Source: Candidatus Thorarchaeota archaeon
GTDB lineage: Archaea > Asgardarchaeota > Thorarchaeia > Thorarchaeales > Thorarchaeaceae
Assembly (NCBI GenBank): GCA_016840965.1
Contig: JAEORI010000180.1
Span: forward strand, 1 to 5,143
DNA: 5,143 nucleotides
Reading direction: 5' to 3'
Shown: in pieces, positions 1 through 5,143 of the stretch
How positions within the stretch are numbered: position 1 is the stretch's first letter
Layout: each line of letters opens with the position of its first letter
Made by a program: the position numbers and the translations under genes
Notes under the pieces: model-generated
Databases searched by the model: none
What the model was told of the DNA's origin: nothing
The model's input: the letters and a program-made list of their open reading frames with translations, nothing else

Positions 1-1257
1 ATCAAATATATTGATGCAACTCTCTTCGACCCAATCGTTGAGATAACTACTCCATCACATGGCATATCCGTGATGCCTGGGACATCCATCACATTTGACT
101 GCAGTGTGTCATTCGGGACTCCACCGTATACATATGAGTGGAGCTCGGATTTTGATGGAGTGTTGAGTACGTCAAAATCTTTCACCACCGTTTCTCTTTC
201 AGAAATACTGAAAAAAGACTATCCAGTACCACATGCTATCTCTGTGAGGGTTAGAGATGCAGAAAACCGGGGCACAAGTGATTGTATTGCAGTTACGATA
301 GAAACAGTTGATTTCACTATGGATACAACACTGACTATTGCTGTGGGAGCAGTAGCAGTCATCTTAGTTTCTCTCCTTGTTCTGCGTAGAAGAAGAGGTG
401 GTTTTGCGCTTCTTTTCCTCTTGATGATGTTCTCAGCGTTCATGTTCTTGCCTGTTTCATTTGCTATTACAGATGCTCCGAATATCCGAACTTTCTCACC
501 TAGTGCACCCACAGGAGCCTATGATGATGGTGTCAAAGAGGTTGGTATCGAATGGGTGGGAATGTCTGACCTTGGTTCTCCTCTCTGGAATACTGAAACA
601 AATATCGAGGGATTCTACAATTGGATGGGTGTAATTGGAGGATTCAATCGAGAATTCAATTGGGGCGAATGGTCAGCTTGGGAAGAAGATTTCAAAGACG
701 AGCAATTCAGTGGAACTGATACCGAATGGATTGATGCAGTAGACATTGTATATTATCAGGACCACGGTAATCCTGATGGTGTATCATTCACATCATCACA
801 CGATGATGGTTGGCTAAGCATACCACACATGAGGTTAGGTGATGGTGATCTTGAAACCATCGTGTTTGATGCCTGCAGTCCTCTTGCTTGGGAGAACAAA
901 GACGGAGATGACGTATTCACAAGATGGGCTCCCACTCTCCAAGGTATTCATCAGGTCTGTTCTTTTGCATCGGGAAGTCATAATGTTCAAGAAAGAGGTG
1001 CCAAATTTGGCTTGTACATGACAGGGTTTTCAATCCTCCAACCTACGACAATTGTGCAGGCTTGGTTTAGAGCAACTCTGGAAACCGAAGGTAGTGATAT
1101 AGTCGCTGCTGTCTTCTATGCTTCAAAATCAGCTGACCCTCTCAATCCACAGCTGGATGATCCGATAAATGATCATGCATATGGATTTGGTTATGCGTGT
1201 TCAGATCCTGTACCAGGTACTTTTGGTTGGTATGTCTACATCACATCAAATTGTTAA
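1..1257 (+). CDS. Surface/membrane protein with Ig/PKD-like domain, two hydrophobic segments and C-terminal DUF6345-like (candidate clan CD peptidase) domain; 5' end outside window
   Basis: The frame is open from base 1, so the true start lies upstream; the GTG at 70 falls inside the Ig-like fold and is not a credible start. Bases 1 to about 309 encode an Ig/PKD-like beta domain (GTPPYTYEWSS, then HAISVRVRDAENRG) with two Cys that could pair. Next come a transmembrane helix (about 328-384), an RRRR loop (385-396) and a second hydrophobic stretch (about 400-465) ending PVSFA, like a signal peptide with a cleavage site. The remainder (about 466-1254) resembles DUF6345. It has strand VDIVYYQ ending in DHG (His at 763-765), strand ETIVFDACS (Cys at 874-876), then a GIHQVCSFAS strand. 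A His-Gly and a Cys 37 residues apart, each at the end of a hydrophobic strand, is the clan CD cysteine peptidase pattern. Family assignment is from memory of the motif pattern; peptidase activity is inferred. The likely location is the outer face of the membrane. A hairpin follows the stop. Confidence 0.72.
   Translation: MKYIDATLFDPIVEITTPSHGISVMPGTSITFDCSVSFGTPPYTYEWSSDFDGVLSTSKSFTTVSLSEILKKDYPVPHAISVRVRDAENRGTSDCIAVTIETVDFTMDTTLTIAVGAVAVILVSLLVLRRRRGGFALLFLLMMFSAFMFLPVSFAITDAPNIRTFSPSAPTGAYDDGVKEVGIEWVGMSDLGSPLWNTETNIEGFYNWMGVIGGFNREFNWGEWSAWEEDFKDEQFSGTDTEWIDAVDIVYYQDHGNPDGVSFTSSHDDGWLSIPHMRLGDGDLETIVFDACSPLAWENKDGDDVFTRWAPTLQGIHQVCSFASGSHNVQERGAKFGLYMTGFSILQPTTIVQAWFRATLETEGSDIVAAVFYASKSADPLNPQLDDPINDHAYGFGYACSDPVPGTFGWYVYITSNC
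328..465 (+). other. Transmembrane helix, Arg-rich turn and internal signal-peptide-like segment
   Basis: Within the first gene, bases 328-384 encode a helix of about 19 residues (TTLTIAVGAVAVILVSLLVL), which stops at four arginines. Bases 400-465 encode a second hydrophobic run starting at GFALLFLL and ending FLPVSFA before ITDAPN. By the positive-inside rule the Arg loop is cytoplasmic, placing both the Ig-like part and the DUF6345-like part outside the cell. The first half looks like a normal C-terminal membrane anchor and the second like the n-, h- and c-regions of a signal peptide. The join therefore looks like two secreted proteins fused end to end. Cleavage after the SFA is plausible but unproven. 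Confidence 0.7.
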
Positions 1258-1295
1258 TATGGACCGAGGGGGACTATCCCCCTCTTGTTCCATAT
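1257..1295 (+). terminator. Strong two-part hairpin directly after the DUF6345-like gene
   Basis: An inner perfect 8-bp stem GAGGGGGA (1266-1273) / TCCCCCTC (1277-1284) has a 3-nt CTA loop. An outer 7-bp stem ATATGGA (1257-1263) / TCCATAT (1289-1295) encloses it, with an internal loop of 2 and 4 nt between the stems. It begins at the last base of the TAA stop. No U-run follows, so this is not a bacterial-type intrinsic terminator. An RNA 3'-end, processing or stability structure is the likely role. Confidence 0.6.
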
Positions 1296-1316
1296 GAGTA
1301 TGTTAAATGGGTGCCA

Positions 1317-1330
1317 ACTATTGTGATAGT
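1317..1330. repeat. Short palindrome upstream of the reductase operon
   Basis: ACTAT (1317-1321) and ATAGT (1326-1330) form a perfect 5-bp inverted repeat around TGTG. It lies about 50 nt before the next start codon, a position suited to an operator or part of the promoter. I see no convincing TATA box between 1296 and 1365; TTATGTTA (1333-1340) is a weak candidate. The repeat is short enough to occur by chance. Confidence 0.25.
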
Positions 1331-1365
1331 CCTTATGTTAGTGTTGAATTTCATCTTATTCTTGT

Positions 1366-1370
1366 GAGGT
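1366..1370 (+). promoter_or_regulatory. Ribosome binding site deciding the ATG start at 1378
   Basis: GAGGT ends 7 nt before the ATG at 1378, which is good Shine-Dalgarno spacing. The same motif is only 1 nt from the alternative TTG at 1372, so ATG 1378 is preferred. A leadered, SD-type start also suggests the transcript begins well upstream, rather than being leaderless. Confidence 0.6.
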
Positions 1371-1377
1371 CTTGAAG

Positions 1378-2361
1378 ATGGGAATTAAGCACACATTAAT
1401 GAAATTCCTCATGATGAGATTTGGTGTACCTAGAGTCAAACGTATGTTGAAGAAGCAGACCGCACTCCAAGAAGTTCCTGGCATTCTCAAACCAACACAA
1501 AGGTCTCCAACTAGATTTGAGATTCCTCTTGAGATGATGAAGTTACTTCAACAGAGAGATGACATTGAAATTAGGCAAATGTTTCCTGTTAGACGTCTTT
1601 TATCAGTAATGAAGAACATTCACCTATCGGTTGATTCGATCTCTGAAAATCCTCAAAAGCCCTCTACAATTGCTTCATCTGAGTTTCTGAACCAGCTTGG
1701 AGAATATGCTCAATCTTTTGGTGTAAATCCCCTCGAATTCGTCAAGCTACCTCACGACCTTATTTTCAACAAATTTGGAGTCCTATTCGATAATGCCATT
1801 ATTCTGGCTATGGAAATGAGTAAGGAAAAGATCGACAAAGCTCCGAGCCAAGTAACGTTAAACATGGTCTTTGGAACCTATGATGAACTTGGTATCGCTG
1901 CAAATAATGTTGCATTTTTTCTTAGAGAACATGGATATGCTGCTCAAGCAGACCATCCTCTGGGAGGACTGGTCTTATTTCCACCACTTGCACAGAAAGC
2001 CGGGATTGGTTGGATTGGAAAACACGGTCTCTTAATCACACCACAATTCGGACCAAGAGTTAGATTAGCTGCTGTTTACACGAGTATAGAGAATCTGCCT
2101 TATTTTGAAAAAACCGACCATAGTTGGATTGAGGAGTACTGTAAAACGGGCGGAATATGCATCAAACAGTGTCCTGCTCATGCAATTCTTGAGGAATCTA
2201 TAATTCATAATACAGGTAGAATGACAAACATCAAACAACAGGAATGTTTCGAATATTTTGGCCAATTCTATGGCTGTTCTGTCTGCATTAAGGTATGTCC
2301 CTTCTCGGAATCGATGCATGCATATGAGCGGTTAAAAGTGGTGGTTAACAAGACTAAATGA
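1378..2361 (+). CDS. RdhA/QueG-like cobamide-dependent-type reductase with double [4Fe-4S] ferredoxin domain
   Basis: This 327-residue protein has no signal peptide or TAT motif, so it is probably cytosolic. Residues about 100-240 match the cobamide-binding reductase core shared by epoxyqueuosine reductase (QueG) and reductive dehalogenases (RdhA): KAGIGWIGKHGLLITPQFGP, then RVRLAAVYT. The ITPxxGPRVRL run is closer to RdhA than to QueG. The C-terminal ferredoxin part has Cys255, Cys261 and Cys265-Pro for one cluster, and Cys290, Cys300, Cys303 and Cys307-Pro (CSVCIKVCPF) for the other. The expected second ligand of the first CxxCxxCxxxCP motif is Gly258, so seven of eight usual Cys are present. 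Archaea make archaeosine, not queuosine, which argues against a QueG role. No RdhB-type membrane anchor is nearby. The next gene, an aldo/keto reductase, starts 6 nt later, implying co-transcription. The superfamily call is firm; the substrate is unknown. Confidence 0.72.
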   Translation: MGIKHTLMKFLMMRFGVPRVKRMLKKQTALQEVPGILKPTQRSPTRFEIPLEMMKLLQQRDDIEIRQMFPVRRLLSVMKNIHLSVDSISENPQKPSTIASSEFLNQLGEYAQSFGVNPLEFVKLPHDLIFNKFGVLFDNAIILAMEMSKEKIDKAPSQVTLNMVFGTYDELGIAANNVAFFLREHGYAAQADHPLGGLVLFPPLAQKAGIGWIGKHGLLITPQFGPRVRLAAVYTSIENLPYFEKTDHSWIEEYCKTGGICIKQCPAHAILEESIIHNTGRMTNIKQQECFEYFGQFYGCSVCIKVCPFSESMHAYERLKVVVNKTK

Positions 2362-2367
2362 TGTACG

Positions 2368-3330
2368 ATGCAGGAAGCTGTGAAACGTCAACTAGGAGAG
2401 ACTGACATTCAGGTTACGCCAATTGGATTTGGTTCGATGGAGTTTGCTGGAGGCAAGAGTTTCTTCAAGTATATGTTCACTCCAATCGCACCAGAAATCC
2501 AGAATGAAGTCATCAAGACAGCTATTGATTCAGGCATGAATTTGATTGATACAGCTGAGATTTATGGCTCTGGATACGCGGAATGCTCTGTTGCTCGAGC
2601 ATTGAAGGCCGCAGGAACATCGCCTGGTGAGGTTGTCATTACAACAAAGTGGTTTCCAGCTCTGAAGCGTGCTAAATCAATGCGCAAGTCTGCAAAGAAG
2701 AGTACAGAACGTTTGACTCCATATCCTATCGATCTTTATCTTGTTCATATGCCACTTTCTATTTCTTCAATTAGCACACAGATGAACGAAATGGCTGACC
2801 TACTAGAATCAGGAATGATACGTGCTGTAGGCGTTAGTAACTTTTCTGCTGAAAGGATGATTAAAGCTCACGATGCACTCGCTGAGCGAGGAATTCCTCT
2901 AGCTGCAAATCAAGTTAATTTCTCTCTTCTAAAAAGGAGTATTGAATCCAATGGCATCTTGGAAACTGCAAAGGAACTCGGGGTAACCATTATGGCTTAC
3001 ACGCCTTTAGGGCAGGGATTATTGACTGGTAAACTGCATCTAAATACAGAGCTCCTAGAAAAAATGCCTCGATTCAGAAGGGGTCGACTTCGTAGTGGAT
3101 TGAGAAAGACAAAACAACTAATTGAATCTCTTGAATCTATAGCTCTGGAACACGATGCGACTGTAGCACAAGTTGTTCTGAGTTGGACAACCAATTGTCA
3201 TGGAGATACTATCATTGCAATCCCTGGAGCTTCAAAGACATACCAAGCAGAACAGAATGCTGAAGCTATGAAAATCAGATTAACATCAGAGCAAATGGAG
3301 GTCATTTCTTCTATCTCTTACGAAATTTGA
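2368..3330 (+). CDS. Aldo/keto reductase, NAD(P)H-dependent
   Basis: This is a 320-residue (beta/alpha)8-barrel oxidoreductase, a typical length for the family, expected in the cytosol. The catalytic tetrad is complete: Asp61 and Tyr66 (LIDTAEIYG), Lys94 (ITTKW) and His127 (LYLVHMP). Cofactor and barrel signatures are also present: AVGVSNFS (153-160), NQVNFSLL (181-188), YTPLGQGLLTGK (211-222) and IPGASK (285-290), the last typical of the nucleotide-phosphate-binding end. It should reduce an aldehyde or ketone, or oxidise the alcohol, with NAD(P)H; the substrate cannot be read from sequence. The ATG at 2368 is chosen because the family N-terminus (RQLGETDIQVTPIGFGSM) begins a few residues later. 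The only closer ATG (2361) overlaps the previous stop and is out of frame. No clear SD is seen, consistent with translation coupled to the upstream RdhA/QueG-like gene. Confidence 0.92.
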   Translation: MQEAVKRQLGETDIQVTPIGFGSMEFAGGKSFFKYMFTPIAPEIQNEVIKTAIDSGMNLIDTAEIYGSGYAECSVARALKAAGTSPGEVVITTKWFPALKRAKSMRKSAKKSTERLTPYPIDLYLVHMPLSISSISTQMNEMADLLESGMIRAVGVSNFSAERMIKAHDALAERGIPLAANQVNFSLLKRSIESNGILETAKELGVTIMAYTPLGQGLLTGKLHLNTELLEKMPRFRRGRLRSGLRKTKQLIESLESIALEHDATVAQVVLSWTTNCHGDTIIAIPGASKTYQAEQNAEAMKIRLTSEQMEVISSISYEI

Positions 3331-3335
3331 ATCAA

Positions 3336-3358
3336 ACTACTGAATTTTATTCAGGAGT
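3336..3358. terminator. Hairpin between convergent genes
   Basis: ACT-a-CTGAA (3336-3344), loop TTTTA (3345-3349), TTCAG-g-AGT (3350-3358) makes an 8-bp stem with one A/G mismatch. It fills the 35-nt gap between the aldo/keto reductase stop and the stop of the opposite-strand acetyltransferase. It could end transcripts from both sides. It has no long U-run, so the call rests on position and symmetry. Confidence 0.45.
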
Positions 3359-3365
3359 ATGCTTT

Positions 3366-4258
3366 CTATATGAATCCTATTGAGTCATAGAGATGAGTCG
3401 CTGCTTCTGTACTTGCAGCACCTAAGATAACGATTGCCTTTGCACCATGCTTTTGGAGTCTTCGAATACATTCTATGCAGACAGCTTTACCAAGTTGCTT
3501 TCTTCTATGGTCTGGATGACGCCTACAGGTTCCAACTCTGCAAACCTACTTACAGGATCGATTCGTAATGTTGTGAATGCCGCAAAATTACCATCTGGAG
3601 CTACAACAACTAGATCAAGCTCCTTGTTATAGAATTCCGCCTCGCTGTAATTTTTCGCTAAATATCGAGTCATTACTGCGCAATGTCTAAACACCGAACT
3701 GAGCACCGAATGATACTTCTCGAATTCCGTTTCAACATCAACATCCCTAATAACATAACCCTCTGGTAGTACTACTTCTGGTATTGGTAGGCTAAGAGGA
3801 CGGATTCGTTCATGCTCTGCAGGTCCTTTATCCTCATACCCCAATTCTCGCAAAAGTTATTGCCGATACAAATCCCACTCATTTACACAGAAGAAGACTA
3901 GCTTATTGTCTTTATCTTTTTGGATGTTTTTAATCTGCTCTTCTAGCCAGAGTACAAGTCTTCTCTCAAGATGTCGATATTCAGGATGGATTAAGATTTG
4001 GCAATCGCCTTCAGGCTTGCGTATTGTCACAGCTACAATCTGATTGGCTGAGTCTTTTTTCTCATCGTCTTCCCAAATCTTGACTTGCTCATCTTCTTCA
4101 TCTACATACTCGGAGCCACATGGACCCCGCCACATATTTTCAAACATTGATGGAATCCAGTTCTGGTACGTCTTTGTGATATTATATGTATCAATAAGAA
4201 AATCTCTGACTCTAGAATAATCTTCATTCCGGTGAAATGAGTATTTAGTGAAGGTCAT
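3366..4258 (-). pseudogene. Tandem (double) GNAT N-acetyltransferase, broken by an in-frame stop and a frameshift
   Basis: Read on the minus strand from ATG 4258-4256, the frame gives 133 residues: an N-terminal degenerate GNAT-like half (IVAVTIRK, then ILIHPEYRHLERRL and VFFCVNEWDLYRQ). It then meets TAA at 3859-3857 and continues in the same frame with LLRELGYEDKG and a second GNAT half (LPEGYVIRDVDVE). In that half the frame is lost after ELEPVGV. Restoring one base between 3517 and 3518 gives HPDHRRKQLGKAV, the acetyl-CoA-binding motif A, and runs on to LYDSIGF and a TAG at 3368-3366. Restored length is about 297 residues, near that of double-GNAT proteins. The end directly after GFI is shorter than usual, so a third lesion is possible. 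GNAT proteins move an acetyl group from acetyl-CoA to an amine; the substrate here is unknown. No slippery sequence or SD rescues either break. Assembly error in both places is the main alternative. Confidence 0.82.
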
Positions 4259-4281
4259 GGTTATTTCAAAGGAGTGCCATC

Positions 4282-4309
4282 TTTGACACGAAAAAAGCGT
4301 TGAGTCAAA
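4282..4309. repeat. Bulged inverted repeat just upstream of the acetyltransferase start
   Basis: TTTGAC-ACG (4282-4290) pairs with CGT (4298-4300) and GTCAAA (4304-4309), leaving a 7-nt loop AAAAAAG and a 3-nt TGA bulge. It lies 24-51 nt upstream of ATG 4258 on the minus strand. It could be an operator half-site pair or a leader RNA hairpin; chance is also possible. Confidence 0.3.
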
Positions 4310-4372
4310 CGCATCAAAATTGGCATCTTGTATACATAGAAAGGAGTGAGATGCTATTCCCACTAGTTCGAA

Positions 4373-4408
4373 ATTTGAGAGTGTCATGGTTTTAAAAATC
4401 TCTCAAAT
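4373..4408 (-). promoter_or_regulatory. Perfect 9-bp inverted repeat enclosing a TATA-like box; operator/promoter or kinase-gene terminator
   Basis: ATTTGAGAG (4373-4381) and CTCTCAAAT (4400-4408) are exact reverse complements separated by 18 nt. On the minus strand the spacer starts ATTTTTAAAACC, an archaeal TATA-like element (4390-4399). A start about 25 nt downstream would fall near 4365-4370, just past the second arm, giving a leader of about 110 nt to the acetyltransferase ATG at 4258. A repressor bound to the arms would cover the TBP site. Because the repeat begins 14 nt after the kinase stop and includes a T5 run, it may instead mark the end of the kinase transcript. Confidence 0.45.
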
Positions 4409-4422
4409 CGGAGGAAGAACAT

Positions 4423-5143
4423 TCAAGAAAATTTGCTTTTGATTGGTAATTTAATCGTGAAAGCGGAACCCTTTCCTGGTATACTGGTTACCAAAATCTT
4501 TCCCCCATGCATTTCAACCAATGAACGAGAAATCCAGAGTCCCAACCCCGTTCCTCCGGCTTTAATGGTTTCAGGATTTTCAGCTCTGAAGAACTTTGTA
4601 AATAACTTCTCCTGTTCATCTGTCGACATTCCTATTCCTGAATCTGTGACTTTGATATAAAGAAAACCATCTTTTTCTTCCGCTGAAATGCTTATTATCC
4701 CACCAGAGGGAGTGTATTTGTAAGCATTTGATAGAAGATTGATGATGACTTGATTAATCCATTGACTATCAGCTTCAACTGCCGGCAAGCTTGGATGAAC
4801 AGTTACCTTCAGTTTTAATTTCTTAGCATCAATCTGAGGTCGTAATAATTCAACTGCGTTATCCACAATTTCGTGAATCTTTAGTTTACGCAGATTTAGT
4901 TTAATTGCGCCAGCCTCAAGTTGAGAAGCAACAAGAAGGCGGTTTACAATTTCAGCAAGATTATCTGCGTTTCTTAGAATGGTTTTCAGAAAATCTGTTT
5001 GTTCATTAGTGAGCTTTCCGGCATCTCCTTCTAGCATCATTTCAGTATAACCACGAATTGATGTTAATGGTGTTCGGAATTCGTGCGATACCAAAGACAC
5101 AAATTCCGATTTCATTCGTTCTAACTCCCGTTCACGTGTTACA
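4423..5143 (-). CDS. Sensor histidine kinase, C-terminal part (HisKA + HATPase_c); N-terminus outside window
   Basis: The frame is open to the window edge: before the ATG at 5115-5113 it reads VTRERELER, a charged coiled-coil linker of the kind that joins a PAS or other sensor domain to HisKA. That Met is therefore internal, and the sensor domain lies outside the window. Counting from it, the H-box SHEFRTPLTSIRGY has phospho-acceptor His11, the N-box INLLSNAYKYTP has Asn130, the G1 box is DSGIGM (158-163), the F-box includes KFF (174-176) and the G2 box is GGTGLGLWISRSLVEMHGG (187-205). All catalytic elements are intact, so it should autophosphorylate with ATP and pass phosphate to a response-regulator receiver. 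No receiver gene is in the window and no membrane segment is in the visible part. The protein ends soon after the GSAFTIKLP strand, the normal family end. The input signal is unknown. Confidence 0.93.
   Translation of the reverse strand, partial: VTRERELERMKSEFVSLVSHEFRTPLTSIRGYTEMMLEGDAGKLTNEQTDFLKTILRNADNLAEIVNRLLVASQLEAGAIKLNLRKLKIHEIVDNAVELLRPQIDAKKLKLKVTVHPSLPAVEADSQWINQVIINLLSNAYKYTPSGGIISISAEEKDGFLYIKVTDSGIGMSTDEQEKLFTKFFRAENPETIKAGGTGLGLWISRSLVEMHGGKILVTSIPGKGSAFTIKLPIKSKFS

Noticed and set aside
219..512. Minus-strand open frame inside the first gene
   Set aside because: It lies opposite a well-supported coding region, has no recognisable domain, and its composition is that of an antisense shadow.
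70..1257. Start of the first gene at GTG 70
   Set aside because: The frame is open back to base 1 and the residues before 70 (VEITTPSHGIS) continue the Ig-like fold, so 70 is internal.
1372..1377. TTG start for the RdhA/QueG-like gene
   Set aside because: The GAGGT motif ends 1 nt before it; ATG 1378 has proper spacing.
2361..2405. ATG overlapping the stop of the RdhA/QueG-like gene as a coupled start
   Set aside because: It is out of frame with the aldo/keto reductase and meets a stop after a short stretch with no family match.
3500..3530. Programmed ribosomal frameshift in the acetyltransferase
   Set aside because: There is no slippery heptamer or nearby strong structure, and an upstream in-frame stop would remain in any case.
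3447..3632. Plus-strand open frame opposite the acetyltransferase
   Set aside because: It is antisense to clear GNAT homology and shows no motif; likewise 4433-4660 opposite the histidine kinase.
3473..3853. Stand-alone single-domain GNAT gene starting at TTG 3853
   Set aside because: It continues the upstream frame across one stop codon, has no SD, starts in the middle of a GNAT linker and loses motif A by frameshift.
4270..4352. Repeated CACTCCTTT 9-mer on the minus strand upstream of the acetyltransferase
   Set aside because: There are only two copies, with flanks that do not match; chance is likely.
4259..4387. N-terminal extension of the acetyltransferase to ATG 4387
   Set aside because: The extra 43 residues resemble no GNAT N-terminus and cover the inverted repeats and TATA-like box; MTFTKYSF at 4258 is a better start.
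1..5143. CRISPR array, tRNA, insertion sequence or defence locus
   Set aside because: I saw no regularly spaced repeats, cloverleaf-like sequence, transposase motifs or terminal inverted repeats with target duplications.

Overview
The window looks archaeal, and an Asgard-type genome (for example a Thorarchaeota-like lineage) is the best guess. The reasons are moderate GC with short intergenic gaps, a surface protein combining an Ig/PKD-like domain with a DUF6345-type domain, an RdhA/QueG-like cobamide/Fe-S reductase without bacterial partner genes, and T-rich or hairpin gene ends. The lineage is an inference; there is no rRNA or other marker gene here.

Layout, left to right. (1) Positions 1-1257 (+) hold the 3' part of a membrane/surface protein: an Ig/PKD-like ectodomain, a transmembrane segment, an Arg-rich loop, a second hydrophobic segment that reads like an internal signal peptide, then a DUF6345-like domain. 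That domain carries a His-Gly / Asp-Ala-Cys pair arranged as in clan CD (caspase/gingipain/CHAT-type) cysteine peptidases. A strong hairpin closes the gene. (2) Positions 1378-3330 (+) hold a two-gene operon with a 6-nt gap: a cytosolic RdhA/QueG-like double [4Fe-4S] protein and an NADPH-type aldo/keto reductase with a complete catalytic tetrad. (3) Positions 3366-4258 (-) hold a tandem (double) GNAT acetyltransferase broken by an in-frame TAA and, separately, by a one-base loss inside the acetyl-CoA-binding motif. It is a pseudogene unless both lesions are assembly errors. A small hairpin separates it from the convergent reductase operon. (4) Positions 4259-4422 are intergenic and contain a 9-bp perfect inverted repeat whose spacer holds a TATA-like box, plus a smaller hairpin nearer the acetyltransferase start. 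(5) Positions 4423-5143 (-) hold the C-terminal part of a sensor histidine kinase (HisKA plus HATPase_c) that continues past the right edge.

The most interesting items are the candidate membrane-tethered clan CD protease with an internal signal peptide, the RdhA-like protein paired with an aldo/keto reductase and lacking one expected cluster ligand, and the doubly broken GNAT gene. No RNA genes, insertion sequences, CRISPR arrays or defence systems are visible.
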